Below, in pieces: positions 20,330 through 28,770 of a stretch of 64,000 nucleotides of DNA. The DNA is from an uncultured Bacteroidota bacterium (GTDB lineage: Bacteria > Bacteroidota > Bacteroidia > Bacteroidales > P3), in contig CACYPU010000001.1 of the NCBI GenBank assembly GCA_902776365.1, positions 248,001-312,000 on the forward strand. The letters are read 5' to 3'. Made by a program: the position numbers and the translations under genes. How positions within the stretch are numbered: position 1 is the stretch's first letter; every line of letters starts with the position of its first letter. The notes under the pieces are model-generated. The model did no database searches and was not told the DNA's origin. It saw only the letters and a list, made by a program, of their open reading frames with translations.

Positions 20330-20434
20330 TGGTTAAAAAGGTTGAAAGGGTTTGCTTCGCTTAAAAGGTTAAAAAGGTTCATGCAAACAATCAGTCACCT
20401 TTAAAACCTTTAAAACCCTTAAAACCTCTTAAAC
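20330..20434. repeat. GGTTAAAA-word palindrome between mmdC and mmdB
   Basis: Left arm GGTTAAAAAGGTTGAAAGGG, TTTGCTTCGCTTAAAAGG, core TTCATGCAAACAATCAGTCA, right arm of TTTAAAACC and CTTAAAACC words. Near-identical core to 18333-18431. Confidence 0.9.
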
Positions 20435-20445
20435 ATAAGAAAAAT

Positions 20446-21615
20446 ATGATTAGTTTAGCAACAGGTGGCTTCATGGACTTCATGTCGACCCAGCTGGTAC
20501 AGTTCCTTGAATATACCGGCTTCGCCAACGTGACCTTGGGCCATATCGCAATGATTTTGATAGGCTTGACGTTCATCTTCCTGGGCATCAAGTACGAGTT
20601 TGAACCGCTCCTGCTGGTACCTATCGGATTCGGTATGCTCATCGGCAACATCCCCTTCTATCCGGGTCTGAAGATAGGTATCTACGAGCAGGGGTCTGTG
20701 CTCAACATCCTTTATCACGGAGTGCAAAACGGCTGGTATCCGCCGCTAATCTTCCTGGGGATTGGTGCAATGACCGACTTCTCGGCATTGCTCTCCAACC
20801 CCAAGCTGATGCTTATCGGCGCTGCCGCTCAGGTGGGTATCTTTGCCGCCTATATGGGCTCTCTGGCTCTGGGCTTCATGCCCAATGAGGCTGGTGCCAT
20901 CGGCATCATCGGCGGTGCCGACGGTCCCACGGCCATCTTCATCTCGTCGCAGCTGGCGCCAGAATTAATGGGCGCTATCGCCGTGTCGGCCTATAGTTAC
21001 ATGGCCCTTGTGCCTGTCATCCAGCCGCCCATCATGCGCCTGATGACCAGCCAGAAGGAGCGCACCATCCGTATGAAACCGCCGCGTCAGGTCTCCAAGC
21101 TCGAGAAGATCAGCTTCCCCATCATCGGTCTGCTCTTCTGCGCATTCATCGTGCCGAGCGGTCTGCCTCTGCTGGGTATGCTCTTCTTCGGCAACCTGCT
21201 GAAGGAATGCGGCGTCACCAAGCGTCTCTCCGACGTGGCCTCCAATGCTGTGGTGAACATCTGCACGCTGCTCATCGGCATCACCGTGGGTGCCTCCACC
21301 CAGGCTTCGGTGTTCCTTACAGGCAAGTCGGTGATGATCTTTGGCCTCGGCGCCGGCAGTTTCATCGTGGCTACCTTCTGCGGTGTGCTCTTCGTGAAGA
21401 TTATGAACCTCTTCCTCAAGGAAGGCAACAAGATCAACCCCCTCATCGGCAACTCCGGCGTTAGCGCCGTGCCCGATGCCGCCCGTGTGTCGAACAACGT
21501 GGGCCTCGAGTACGACAAGACTAACTACCTGCTCCAGCACGCCATGGGTCCCAATGTGGCCGGCGTGGTGGGCTCGGCAGTGGCTGCCGGTATCCTGCTG
21601 GCATTCCTGCACTAA
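20446..21615 (+). CDS. mmdB: Na+-translocating decarboxylase beta subunit
   Basis: Integral membrane subunit that couples decarboxylation of carboxybiotin to Na+ export. 389 residues with about nine to eleven hydrophobic segments. The family signature GGADGPTAIFISSQLAPELM contains the Asp needed for Na+ movement, and GNSGVSAVPDAARVSNNVG carries the conserved NxxxxxxxAARVS region near the C-terminus. Length is close to other OadB/MmdB proteins. Last gene of the operon: together these proteins convert methylmalonyl-CoA to propionyl-CoA and build a Na+ gradient. Confidence 0.96.
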   Translation: MISLATGGFMDFMSTQLVQFLEYTGFANVTLGHIAMILIGLTFIFLGIKYEFEPLLLVPIGFGMLIGNIPFYPGLKIGIYEQGSVLNILYHGVQNGWYPPLIFLGIGAMTDFSALLSNPKLMLIGAAAQVGIFAAYMGSLALGFMPNEAGAIGIIGGADGPTAIFISSQLAPELMGAIAVSAYSYMALVPVIQPPIMRLMTSQKERTIRMKPPRQVSKLEKISFPIIGLLFCAFIVPSGLPLLGMLFFGNLLKECGVTKRLSDVASNAVVNICTLLIGITVGASTQASVFLTGKSVMIFGLGAGSFIVATFCGVLFVKIMNLFLKEGNKINPLIGNSGVSAVPDAARVSNNVGLEYDKTNYLLQHAMGPNVAGVVGSAVAAGILLAFLH

Positions 21616-21627
21616 GAGTAAATAAGT

Positions 21628-21725
21628 AGTTCAAGGAGACAAGGAGTTCAAGAAGTTCAAGACAAATGCAAGGTACGGCACTTTTGTCCTGAACATCTTG
21701 AACTCCTTGAACTTCCTGAACTCCC
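21628..21725. repeat. GGAGTTCAA-word palindrome after mmdB
   Basis: Left arm AGTTCAAGGAGACAAGGAG and TTCAAGAAGTTCAA; core GACAAATGCAAGG ... TTTTGTCC; right arm TGAACATCTTGAACTCC and further copies. The core GACAAATG is shared with the GGAGTGCAA family (11942-12047, 53431-53530), although the arm word differs. Confidence 0.88.
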
Positions 21726-21738
21726 CATAACGCAATAG

Positions 21739-23538
21739 ATGATGGCTCATTTCTTACCAATCACGTTGGACGAGGTCAAGCGCCTCGGATGGGAGACGGT
21801 TGACGTAGTGCTGGTCACTGGTGACGCCTACATCGACCATCCCTCGTTTGGCACTGCCGTCATCGGCCGCACCCTCGAGGCCGCGGGCTACCGTGTGGCC
21901 ATCATCCCACAGCCCAACTGGCGCGACGACCTGCGCGACTTCCGCAAGTTCGGCTGTCCGCGTCTCTTCTTCGGTGTCACCAGCGGCGCTATGGACTCCA
22001 TGGTGAACCACTACACCGCCGCACGACGACTTCGCCACGACGACGCCTATACTCCCGGTGGACAGGCAGGCTTCCGCCCCGACAGAGCCACTTACGTCTA
22101 TACCCGCATCCTCAAACAACTCTATCCCGACGTGCCGGTCGTTATGGCCGGCATCGAGGCCTCCATGCGCCGCCTGGCGCACTACGACTACTGGGATGAC
22201 AAGTTGTTCCCCAGCATTCTCATAGACACTCCTGCTGACCTCCTCAACTATGGGATGGGGGAGAGGACCACCCTGAAAATCGCCAAGCTTCTCGACGAGG
22301 GCAAAGGCATCGAAGCCTGCTACGATCTCCCCCAAACAGCCTATATTACCCATTCACCCCATTTAACTCAAAATACCATCGAACTCCACCCCTTCGAGGA
22401 GTGCCTAAAAAGCAAGCGCGCCGAAGCCGAGAACTATCATATCATCGAACTCGAAAGCAATAAAATCGAAGCCTCCACGCTTGTCCAGAAGCACGGCGAC
22501 CGCTATGTTGTCGTCAATCCGCCCGAGCCGCCCATGACCACCGATGAGGTCGACGCCAGCTTCGATCTGCCATACCTGCGCCTGCCGCATCCCAAGTACA
22601 AGAAGCGTGGGGCCATTCCCGCTTTCGATATGATACGCTGGAGCGTCAACACCCACCGGGGCTGTTTCGGCGGCTGCTCCTTCTGCACCATCAGCGCCCA
22701 TCAGGGCAAGCAGATTGCCAGTCGCAGCGAGGAGAGCATCCTCCGCGAGGTGGAGACCATCACACAAGACCCCGAATTCCATGGTGTCCTCACCGACCTC
22801 GGCGGTCCCTCGGCCAATATGTGGCGCATGAAAGGCAGGAACCAGGACCTCTGCCGCAAGTGTAGCCGCTACAGCTGTTCCATGCCCACCCTCTGCAAGA
22901 ACCTCGACAGCGACCACCGTCCGATGATAGCTCTCCTGCGCAAGGTCGCCAGCCACCCCAAGGTGAAACACCTCTACGTCGGCAGTGGAATCCGCTGCGA
23001 CCTCTTTGCCGACAACTCCGGCTGGGATTATTTCCGCGAGGTGGTCCTCCACCACACCTCCGGACGCCTCAAGGTGGCGCCCGAGCACACCTCCGATCAT
23101 GTGCTGGCACTCATGCGCAAGCCCTCCTTCAGCCTCTTCCGCGAAACCAAGCGTCGCTTCGACGAGATTTGTAGGCAGGCGGGCCTCCGCTACCAGCTCA
23201 TTCCCTATTTCATCAGCAGCCACCCCGGCTGCCGACTCGAAGACATGGCGCAGCTCGCACTCGACATGAAACAGCTAGGCTACCGCCTCGAGCAAATTCA
23301 GGACTTCACGCCCACGCCTATGACACTCAGCACCGAGGCCTATTACACGGGCATCGACCCGGCCTCGATGAAGCCCGTCTATGTAGCCACGACGCCGGCC
23401 GACAAAGCCGACCAGCGTCGTATGTTCTTCTTTTATAAGCCTGACCAGCAGCGCGAAATCATAGCTTCGCTCCGCCGGAATGGTCTCTCACTTTTTATTC
23501 CCAAACTCTTCACATCACCTTCAAAAGCTCGACGGTGA
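21739..23538 (+). CDS. ygiQ: YgiQ family radical SAM protein (UPF0313)
   Basis: A 599-residue radical SAM protein of unknown reaction, conserved in many bacteria. The N-terminal B12-binding-like region (residues 1-200) contains DVVLVTGDAYIDHPSFGTA. The radical SAM core starts at about residue 305 with CFGGCSFC (three cluster cysteines) preceded by NTHRG. Family blocks such as GSGIRCDLF, HHTSGRLKVAPEHTSDHVL and TPTPMTLSTEAYYTG are present. The start has two adjacent ATGs; the first is used. The 3' end overlaps the convergent FKBP gene by 29 bases. Confidence 0.94.
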   Translation: MMAHFLPITLDEVKRLGWETVDVVLVTGDAYIDHPSFGTAVIGRTLEAAGYRVAIIPQPNWRDDLRDFRKFGCPRLFFGVTSGAMDSMVNHYTAARRLRHDDAYTPGGQAGFRPDRATYVYTRILKQLYPDVPVVMAGIEASMRRLAHYDYWDDKLFPSILIDTPADLLNYGMGERTTLKIAKLLDEGKGIEACYDLPQTAYITHSPHLTQNTIELHPFEECLKSKRAEAENYHIIELESNKIEASTLVQKHGDRYVVVNPPEPPMTTDEVDASFDLPYLRLPHPKYKKRGAIPAFDMIRWSVNTHRGCFGGCSFCTISAHQGKQIASRSEESILREVETITQDPEFHGVLTDLGGPSANMWRMKGRNQDLCRKCSRYSCSMPTLCKNLDSDHRPMIALLRKVASHPKVKHLYVGSGIRCDLFADNSGWDYFREVVLHHTSGRLKVAPEHTSDHVLALMRKPSFSLFRETKRRFDEICRQAGLRYQLIPYFISSHPGCRLEDMAQLALDMKQLGYRLEQIQDFTPTPMTLSTEAYYTGIDPASMKPVYVATTPADKADQRRMFFFYKPDQQREIIASLRRNGLSLFIPKLFTSPSKARR

Positions 23539-24118
23539 AGATGAGAGCTGCGTAGGGCGGGATGTCGGCGCCAGCGCCGTGCTCGCCGTAGGCGAGGTTG
23601 TAGGGGATGTAGAATTTGAAGATGGAGCCTTCCTTCATCAGTTGCACACCCTCGGTCCAGCCGGCGATGACTTGACGGAGGCCGAATTCGGCGGGCATGC
23701 CGCGACGGTAGCTCGAGTCGAAGACCGTGCCGTCGATAAGGGTTCCCTCATAGTGGCAGCGTACGGTGTCGCTGGCTTTAGGCTGACGGCCGTTGCCTTC
23801 CTTGACGACCTCGTACTGCAGGCCGCTGGCGGTGGTCACCACGTCGGCACGTTTCTTGTTCTCGGCCAGGAAAGCCTCGCCCTCGCCCTTGGCGGCTTTA
23901 CCGCGTTCGGCGGCTTCGGCCTGCTGGCGCTGCTCGAGTTCGGCGAAGTAGTGCTCAAGGACCTTGTGGGCCTCTTCGTGGCTCATCTTCGGCTCGCGCC
24001 CCTGCAGCACATCGGCGATGGCGGCGGCATAGTCTTCAATATTCAGGCTCTCTTTCAAGCCCATTCCTATCAGTTGGTGGCCAATGTTGTGGCCCAATGC
24101 ATAGCTAAGTTTATCCAT
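23510..24118 (-). CDS. FKBP-type peptidyl-prolyl isomerase, cytoplasmic
   Basis: 202 residues without a signal peptide. A helical dimerisation part (1-90, FKBP_N type, starting MDKLSYALGHNIGHQLIGMG) is followed by the FKBP domain (about 110-202) with GLQYEVVKEGNG, HYEGTLIDGTVFDSSYRRG, and VIAGWTEGVQLM. Acts as a folding helper speeding proline isomerisation. Last gene of the gapA-fabG-btuF-like-FKBP operon, two bases after the upstream stop. A paralogue with a signal peptide lies at 45141-45836. Confidence 0.93.
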   Translation of the reverse strand: MDKLSYALGHNIGHQLIGMGLKESLNIEDYAAAIADVLQGREPKMSHEEAHKVLEHYFAELEQRQQAEAAERGKAAKGEGEAFLAENKKRADVVTTASGLQYEVVKEGNGRQPKASDTVRCHYEGTLIDGTVFDSSYRRGMPAEFGLRQVIAGWTEGVQLMKEGSIFKFYIPYNLAYGEHGAGADIPPYAALIFTVELLKVM

Positions 24119-24120
24119 TT

Positions 24121-25047
24121 TTAATTGTTGTTCATTCTTTTTCTGAGGTAGAGGATACAGTCGATGTTGCGTGGCACCTGCAGGTCCATCATGCCGCTCT
24201 CGATGCCGATGACATGGCCTTGCTTGACGGCACTGAGGACGTTGTAGGGCTTCATGCCGCAGAAGGCGGCAGAATCCTCGCGACGCACAATGATGTAGTC
24301 GGGGTCCTCCTTCATCAAGGCTTCGAGGCTGTAGCTCCAGCCGTCGATGTTTTCGGCGATGTTATGTCCGCCGGCCATACGGATGATGTCGTTGATGAAA
24401 GTGTTGCCCCCAGAGGTGTAGTTGCCACCAGAGCCAAAGCCTACGACATAGTACACCTTTGGGGTGATTGTGTGATTGTGTGATTGCGTTATTGCGTTAG
24501 AGTTTGGCGCGTTGGCCTCTAACGCATTAACACGTTCAAGCATTAACGCATTTAATGAGTCGGCTTCCTTCTCTTTGTCCACCAGTTTCCCGATGGCAGC
24601 GATGTTTTCATAAAGAGCCTCGAACTTGGGTTTCTCGATGATGCACACAATCGGGATGCCCATGGCGTCGAGCTGGTCGGTGATTTTCTTGCTCACCATC
24701 GAGCCGCTGATGACCAAGTCGGGTTCCAGAAAGAGTATGCGCTCGATATTCATGTCGCTGATGCCCCCGATGCTGGGAATGCGTTCAGCTTCAGCTGGGT
24801 ATACGCAGAAGTCGGTACGTCCCACCAGCAGGTTTTCTGCCCCCAGGGCAAACAGAATCTCCGTCACCGCTGGCGATGTGGAGACCACGCGATGCGGATG
24901 GGTCGGCACCACCACGGTGCGGCCATAGTCGTCGGTGACAGTGTCGTTGCTTGATTGCCTGAGTGTTTGATTGCCTGAGTGGCCGCAAGCCACCAGCAAT
25001 ACACTGAACACTAAACACTGAACACTAAACACTAAGAACTTACGCAT
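24121..25047 (-). CDS. periplasmic substrate-binding lipoprotein, BtuF/FecB-like
   Basis: A 308-residue class III solute-binding protein for corrinoids or iron chelates. Typical features are the VVSTSPAVTEILFALGAENLLVGRTDFC block, the long central helix region and the C-terminal part with YIIVRREDS. The lipoprotein signal is unusual: FLVFSVQCLVFSVLLVACG, where FSVQCLVFSV comes from tandem repeat words. Two further repeat-coded segments follow: GNQTLRQSSNDT after the lipobox and NSNAITQSHNHTITP in the middle (24464-24550). No permease or ATPase gene is adjacent. The start overlaps fabG by eight bases. Confidence 0.85.
   Translation of the reverse strand: MRKFLVFSVQCLVFSVLLVACGHSGNQTLRQSSNDTVTDDYGRTVVVPTHPHRVVSTSPAVTEILFALGAENLLVGRTDFCVYPAEAERIPSIGGISDMNIERILFLEPDLVISGSMVSKKITDQLDAMGIPIVCIIEKPKFEALYENIAAIGKLVDKEKEADSLNALMLERVNALEANAPNSNAITQSHNHTITPKVYYVVGFGSGGNYTSGGNTFINDIIRMAGGHNIAENIDGWSYSLEALMKEDPDYIIVRREDSAAFCGMKPYNVLSAVKQGHVIGIESGMMDLQVPRNIDCILYLRKRMNNN
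24464..24550. repeat. GTGATTG / GCGTTA mirrored words inside the btuF-like gene
   Basis: GTGATTGT tandem words, TGCGTTATTGCGTTAGAG, then CTCTAACGCATTAACACG and CATTAACGCA as the mirror arm. Both arms are within the reading frame and code NSNAITQSHNHTITP and neighbouring residues. Confidence 0.75.
24947..25036. repeat. TTGATTGCC and AACACTGAACACTAA words in the btuF-like signal region
   Basis: TTGATTGCCTGAGTGTT tandem words at 24947-24982 and AACACTGAACACTAA tandem words at 25001-25036. The second array codes the FSVQCLVFSV hydrophobic core of the lipoprotein signal peptide. Confidence 0.75.
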
Positions 25048-25786
25048 CTTCCATTCCTCCGCAGACAGGCAGCATGACGCTCGTGATATAGGGGCACATG
25101 TCGCTGGCCAGAAAGACGCATGCTTGCGCCACTTCGTCGGTGGTGCCGGGGCGTTTCATGGGGATTCGGCTGCACCAGGTGTTCATCAGATCCTGCGGTA
25201 TGTCGGCGGTCATCTCGGTCTCGATGAAGCCCGGACAGACCACGTTGACGCGGATATTGCGGGCGGCGAACTCCTTGGCGCAACTCTTGCTGAAACCGAG
25301 AATGGCGGCCTTCGAGGCGGCATAGTTGGCTTGGTTGTAGTTGCCCGCCACACCGACCACCGAGCCGATATTGACGATGGAGCCGTGGCCCTGCTTCCAC
25401 ATGGAAGGCTGGATGGCTTTTGTCATGCAGAACACCGAGCCGAGGTTGGTGTGCATCACACGGTCGAACTGCTCCTCGGTCATCCGTTTCACGGCGGCGT
25501 CGTCGGTGATGCCGGCGTTGTTGACGAGGATGTCCACCTTCCCGAAGTCGGCCAGCACATCCTTCACGAAGGCCTGAGCGGAATCATAGTTGGCCACATC
25601 GGCGGCATACCCCTTGGCCTTCACGCCGATAGAGGCAAGTTCTTCTTCCACGGCGACCATCTTGTCGTTGCGTGCGCGTCCGCAGAAGGCCACATTGCAG
25701 CCCTCTTTGGCGAATCTCACAGCAATAGCGTGACCGATGCCACGGGTGGCACCGGTCACGATTGCAGTCTTATTTTCTAAGAGCAT
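25040..25786 (-). CDS. fabG: 3-oxoacyl-[acyl-carrier-protein] reductase
   Basis: NADPH-dependent reductase of fatty-acid elongation, 248 residues, short-chain dehydrogenase fold. GATRGIGHAIAVRFAKEG is the cofactor motif, NNAGITDD the structural one, and the catalytic set is Ser in NIGSVVGVAGN and YAASK for Tyr and Lys (YAASKAAILGFSKSCAKEF). The C-terminal DMCPYITSVMLPVCGGM corresponds to the usual YITGQV..VDGGM region. It follows gapA by one base and overlaps the btuF-like gene by eight bases. Confidence 0.93.
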   Translation of the reverse strand: MLLENKTAIVTGATRGIGHAIAVRFAKEGCNVAFCGRARNDKMVAVEEELASIGVKAKGYAADVANYDSAQAFVKDVLADFGKVDILVNNAGITDDAAVKRMTEEQFDRVMHTNLGSVFCMTKAIQPSMWKQGHGSIVNIGSVVGVAGNYNQANYAASKAAILGFSKSCAKEFAARNIRVNVVCPGFIETEMTADIPQDLMNTWCSRIPMKRPGTTDEVAQACVFLASDMCPYITSVMLPVCGGMEDA

Positions 25787-25787
25787 A

Positions 25788-26795
25788 TTAGAGCAGCTTG
25801 GCGAGTTTGGCAGCCAGGTCGCCGACGCGGGTGCTGTAACCCTTCTCGTTGTCGTACCAGCTGACGATTTTCACGAAGTTGCCGTCCATCACCTGGGTCA
25901 GCAGGCTGTCGAAGATGCTGCTGTGGGTGTTGTCGATGATGTCGATGCTCACGATGGGCTCGTCAACATACTGGAGGACACCTTTCATGGGGCCTTCGGC
26001 GGCTTCCTTGATGCAGGCGTTGATTTCCTCCTTGGTGACGTTGCAGTTCATCTCGGCGGTGAGGTCAACGACAGAGCCGTCGGGAGTGGGGACGCGCATG
26101 GCGAAGCCATCGAGTTTGCCCATCAGTTCGGGAATTACCAGGCCCACGGCCTTGGCAGCGCCGGAGGAGGTGGGGATGATGCTCACGGCGGCGGCACGGG
26201 CACGACGGAGGTCGCTGTGCGGCTGGTCGAGAATCTTCTGGTCGTTGGTGTAGCTGTGGATGGTGTTCATCAGACCGCGCTTGATGCCGAACTTGTCGTT
26301 CAGGGCTTTGGCCACGGGAGCCAGGCAGTTGGTGGTGCAGCTGGCGTTGCTGACGAGCTGCATCTCCTTGGTCAGGATGTTGTCGTTCACGCCCATGACG
26401 ATGGTGGCGTCGACGTCGTCGGCCTTGCCGGCGGGCACGGTGAGGATGACCTTCTTGGCACCGGCGTTGATGTGCTTCATCATCTGATCGCGTTTCTTGA
26501 ACAGACCGGTCGACTCAATCACGATGTCAACACCCAGCTCGCCCCAAGGCAGGTTCTGCGGGTCACGCTCAGCATAGATTTTCACCTTCTTGCCGTTCAC
26601 CACGAGGCAGTCGCCCTCGGCGTGCACTTCGCCGTCGAAGTTCTCGTGCACGGAATCGTATTTGAACAGGTAGGCCAGGGTGTCAGCACTGGTCAGGTCG
26701 TTGATAGCGACGATTTCCAGCTCGGGGTGGGCGAGCATGGCGCGGAAGCTCATTCTTCCAATTCGGCCGAAGCCATTGATTGCTACTTTTGCCAT
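25788..26795 (-). CDS. gapA: glyceraldehyde-3-phosphate dehydrogenase, type I
   Basis: Glycolytic/gluconeogenic enzyme oxidising glyceraldehyde-3-phosphate to 1,3-bisphosphoglycerate with NAD+. About 335 residues beginning MAKVAINGFGRIGRMSFRAM with the Rossmann motif. The active-site cysteine is in VSNASCTTNCLAPVAKAL. SWYDNEKGYSTRVGDL closes the protein. A longer in-frame start at 26858 lies upstream of the promoter box and is rejected. First gene of a four-gene minus-strand operon. Confidence 0.96.
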   Translation of the reverse strand: MAKVAINGFGRIGRMSFRAMLAHPELEIVAINDLTSADTLAYLFKYDSVHENFDGEVHAEGDCLVVNGKKVKIYAERDPQNLPWGELGVDIVIESTGLFKKRDQMMKHINAGAKKVILTVPAGKADDVDATIVMGVNDNILTKEMQLVSNASCTTNCLAPVAKALNDKFGIKRGLMNTIHSYTNDQKILDQPHSDLRRARAAAVSIIPTSSGAAKAVGLVIPELMGKLDGFAMRVPTPDGSVVDLTAEMNCNVTKEEINACIKEAAEGPMKGVLQYVDEPIVSIDIIDNTHSSIFDSLLTQVMDGNFVKIVSWYDNEKGYSTRVGDLAAKLAKLL

Positions 26796-26847
26796 AGTAT
26801 CTTGTTTTTTAATAATTTGTGAATTAATTGTTCCTAAATCGGTTCTG

Positions 26848-26855
26848 CAAAGGTA
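26848..26855 (-). promoter_or_regulatory. -7 promoter box for the gapA operon
   Basis: TACCTTTG followed by CA on the minus strand, about 53 bases before the gapA ATG; defines the true start of gapA. Confidence 0.75.
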
Positions 26856-26912
26856 CAAATTTTTTTTATATTATGAAACAATAATTTCTTTTTTTCGTTG
26901 TTTTATCTCGTA

Positions 26913-27749
26913 ATGATTAAAATAAATTCGCACAATTCGCCGACGGAAAAGAAGAGGCCATTCCTCAAGCCGTGGAAGGCTCTGGGGTGGGGGAGACGCA
27001 TACTCCGCGTCTTCTGGATTACCCTGCTGTCGCTGTGGCTCTATTCTGTGCTGCAGGTGCTGCTGGGCATCTTCTTCAACCCACCGTTGACGCCGCTGAT
27101 GGTGCAGCGTTTCTTCCAGCAGACTTTTGACGGCGACCGTTCTGTCAATTTCGAACGCGACTATGTGCCACTCGACTCCATCTCGCCCAACCTCATCACC
27201 GCTGTCATCTACGCCGAGGACGGACTTTTCCTCTATCACCATGGGTTCGACGTCAAGCAGATGAAGATAGCCCATGAGGAGAACAAATCGGGCCGGCGTT
27301 TCCGCGGGGGCAGCACCATCAGCCAGCAGACCGCAAAGAACGCCTTCCTGCCTCACTCCCGCACGATGGTTCGCAAAGCCCTCGAGGCTTACTACACCGT
27401 GATGATCGAAACCTTCTGGAGCAAGCGCCGCATTATGGAGGTGTACCTGAATATCGTCGAGTTCGGCGACGGCATCTATGGTGCCGAGGCCGCCGCACAG
27501 CACTACTTCGGCCACTCGGCCAAGACCCTCTCGCGCAATGAGGCGGCACAGCTCGCCGCCACCCTGCCGGCACCCCTCAAGCGCAACCCCAGCCACTCCA
27601 CACCCTACTTCCGCCGCTATACCTCCACCATCCAGAAGCGTGTGGGTGGCGCAAGAATCAACGTCGATAAACCCAACCCGAAGAAAGTCAAACAATACGA
27701 GGACCAGGAGACCCTCTGGGACTTCGTCAAGTGGTACTTGGAGAATTAA
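26913..27749 (+). CDS. mtgA: monofunctional peptidoglycan glycosyltransferase
   Basis: Polymerises lipid II into glycan strands at the inner membrane. 278 residues: a short cytoplasmic N-terminus, one transmembrane helix (about 28-52, VFWITLLSLWLYSVLQVLLG) and the GT51 domain with AEDGLFLYHHGFD (catalytic Glu), RGGSTISQQTAKNAFL and RRIMEVYLNIVEFGDGIYGA. No transpeptidase domain. The ATG at 26913 is preferred over an in-frame TTG at 26898. The first codons (INSHNSPTEKK) are coded by an AATTCGC-word repeat arm also seen at 54532-54608. Confidence 0.95.
   Translation: MIKINSHNSPTEKKRPFLKPWKALGWGRRILRVFWITLLSLWLYSVLQVLLGIFFNPPLTPLMVQRFFQQTFDGDRSVNFERDYVPLDSISPNLITAVIYAEDGLFLYHHGFDVKQMKIAHEENKSGRRFRGGSTISQQTAKNAFLPHSRTMVRKALEAYYTVMIETFWSKRRIMEVYLNIVEFGDGIYGAEAAAQHYFGHSAKTLSRNEAAQLAATLPAPLKRNPSHSTPYFRRYTSTIQKRVGGARINVDKPNPKKVKQYEDQETLWDFVKWYLEN
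26924..26951. repeat. AATTCGC-word repeat arm at the start of mtgA
   Basis: AATTCGCACAATTCGCCGAC followed by GGAAAAG; nearly identical to the right end of the intergenic palindrome at 54532-54608 (AATTCGCCGACGAAAAG). Here it is in frame and codes residues 5-13. Confidence 0.7.
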
Positions 27750-27777
27750 GAGTTAAGAATTAAGAGTTAAGAATTAT
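27741..27777. repeat. GAATTAAGAGTTAA tandem words between mtgA and xer
   Basis: Alternating GAATTAA and GAGTTAA words, containing the mtgA stop and reaching the recombinase ATG at 27776. Confidence 0.6.
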
Positions 27778-28702
27778 GGTTGTTTCGCCGACAGAAGTCT
27801 CTGCCGATTGGCGCCGCTGCCAACGCGACTTCGAGACCTGGCTTCGTCTCGAGAAAGGTCTTGCTGGCAACAGTGTGCTGGCCTACCTCCGCGATACGAA
27901 CCACCTCGCCGAGTTCTTCTCCGAACGGAATATCGGGCCCGAGCAGGTCACCCTCGACGACCTCCAGCAGCTCCTCCTCCAAATCAACGACCTCGGCATC
28001 GCACCTACCTCCCAGCGTCGTATGATTTCAGGCTGGCGCATGTTTTTCAAGCACCTCGTTGTCGAGGACGCCATCAAGGAGAATCCCGCCGACCTCCTCG
28101 ACCTCCCCCTGCGCCCCGAGCACCTGCCCGACGTGCTTACTGACGAGGACATTACGAAGATTCAGGACACCTTCGACAAGAGTCTCCCCGACCAGTACCG
28201 CAACAACGTCATCGTCGAGGTGCTCTACGGCTGCGGCCTCCGCGTTTCGGAGCTCGTAAACCTCAAGTTGTCAAATATCTATGCCGATGAGTTGATGCTG
28301 CAAATCTTTGGCAAAGGCAGCAAGGAACGTTGGGTGCCCATCAACCCCCATGCCCTCGAGATGCTGGCTACTTACATCCACACTGTCCGTAGCCACATCG
28401 AGCCCAAGCCCCACGAGGAGAAATATGTCTTCCTCAACCGTCGAGGGTCGCATCTTTCGCGCAACTATATCTTCATGTTCCTCAAGCAGGCCGTAGCCAA
28501 TGCTGGCATCAACAAGCATGTGAGCCCCCACTCCCTGCGCCACTCCTTCGCCACTGAGCTCGTCGAGAACGGTGCCGACCTCCGCGCCGTGCAGGAAATG
28601 CTGGGTCACGAAAGCATTTCTACCACCGAGATCTACACCCACCTCACCCGCGACACCCTCCGCAACACCATCGAGGCCTACCACCCCCACTACCGCAAAT
28701 AA
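27776..28702 (+). CDS. xerD: tyrosine recombinase XerC/XerD type
   Basis: Site-specific recombinase that resolves chromosome dimers at dif. 308 residues: N-terminal SAM-like DNA-binding domain (about 10-95) and a catalytic domain with Arg in YGCGLRVSEL, Lys in KGSKERWVPI, HSLRHSFA (His and Arg), GHESI (His) and the nucleophile Tyr in EIYTHLT. Length and spacing match host Xer proteins rather than phage or integron integrases, and there are no mobile-element genes beside it. XerD rather than XerC is a guess. Begins within the repeat-word tract after mtgA. Confidence 0.92.
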   Translation: MVVSPTEVSADWRRCQRDFETWLRLEKGLAGNSVLAYLRDTNHLAEFFSERNIGPEQVTLDDLQQLLLQINDLGIAPTSQRRMISGWRMFFKHLVVEDAIKENPADLLDLPLRPEHLPDVLTDEDITKIQDTFDKSLPDQYRNNVIVEVLYGCGLRVSELVNLKLSNIYADELMLQIFGKGSKERWVPINPHALEMLATYIHTVRSHIEPKPHEEKYVFLNRRGSHLSRNYIFMFLKQAVANAGINKHVSPHSLRHSFATELVENGADLRAVQEMLGHESISTTEIYTHLTRDTLRNTIEAYHPHYRK

Positions 28703-28732
28703 AAAAATTTTTTCCATATCGCAAAAAGGTCG

Positions 28733-28740
28733 TACTTTTG
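28733..28740 (+). promoter_or_regulatory. -7 promoter box for the Sel1 lipoprotein pseudogene
   Basis: TACTTTTG followed by CA, 30 bases before the ATG at 28771. Confidence 0.65.
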
Positions 28741-28770
28741 CAAAGTGAAAAAACATATTTTTCTTGAAAA

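Noticed and set aside
26796-26858. Longer gapA start
   Set aside because: It would begin upstream of the TACCTTTG promoter box and adds residues before the conserved MAKVAINGFGRIG start.
27776-28702. Integrase of a mobile element
   Set aside because: Length and motif spacing fit a chromosomal Xer recombinase; there are no attachment-site repeats, tRNA or mobile genes nearby.
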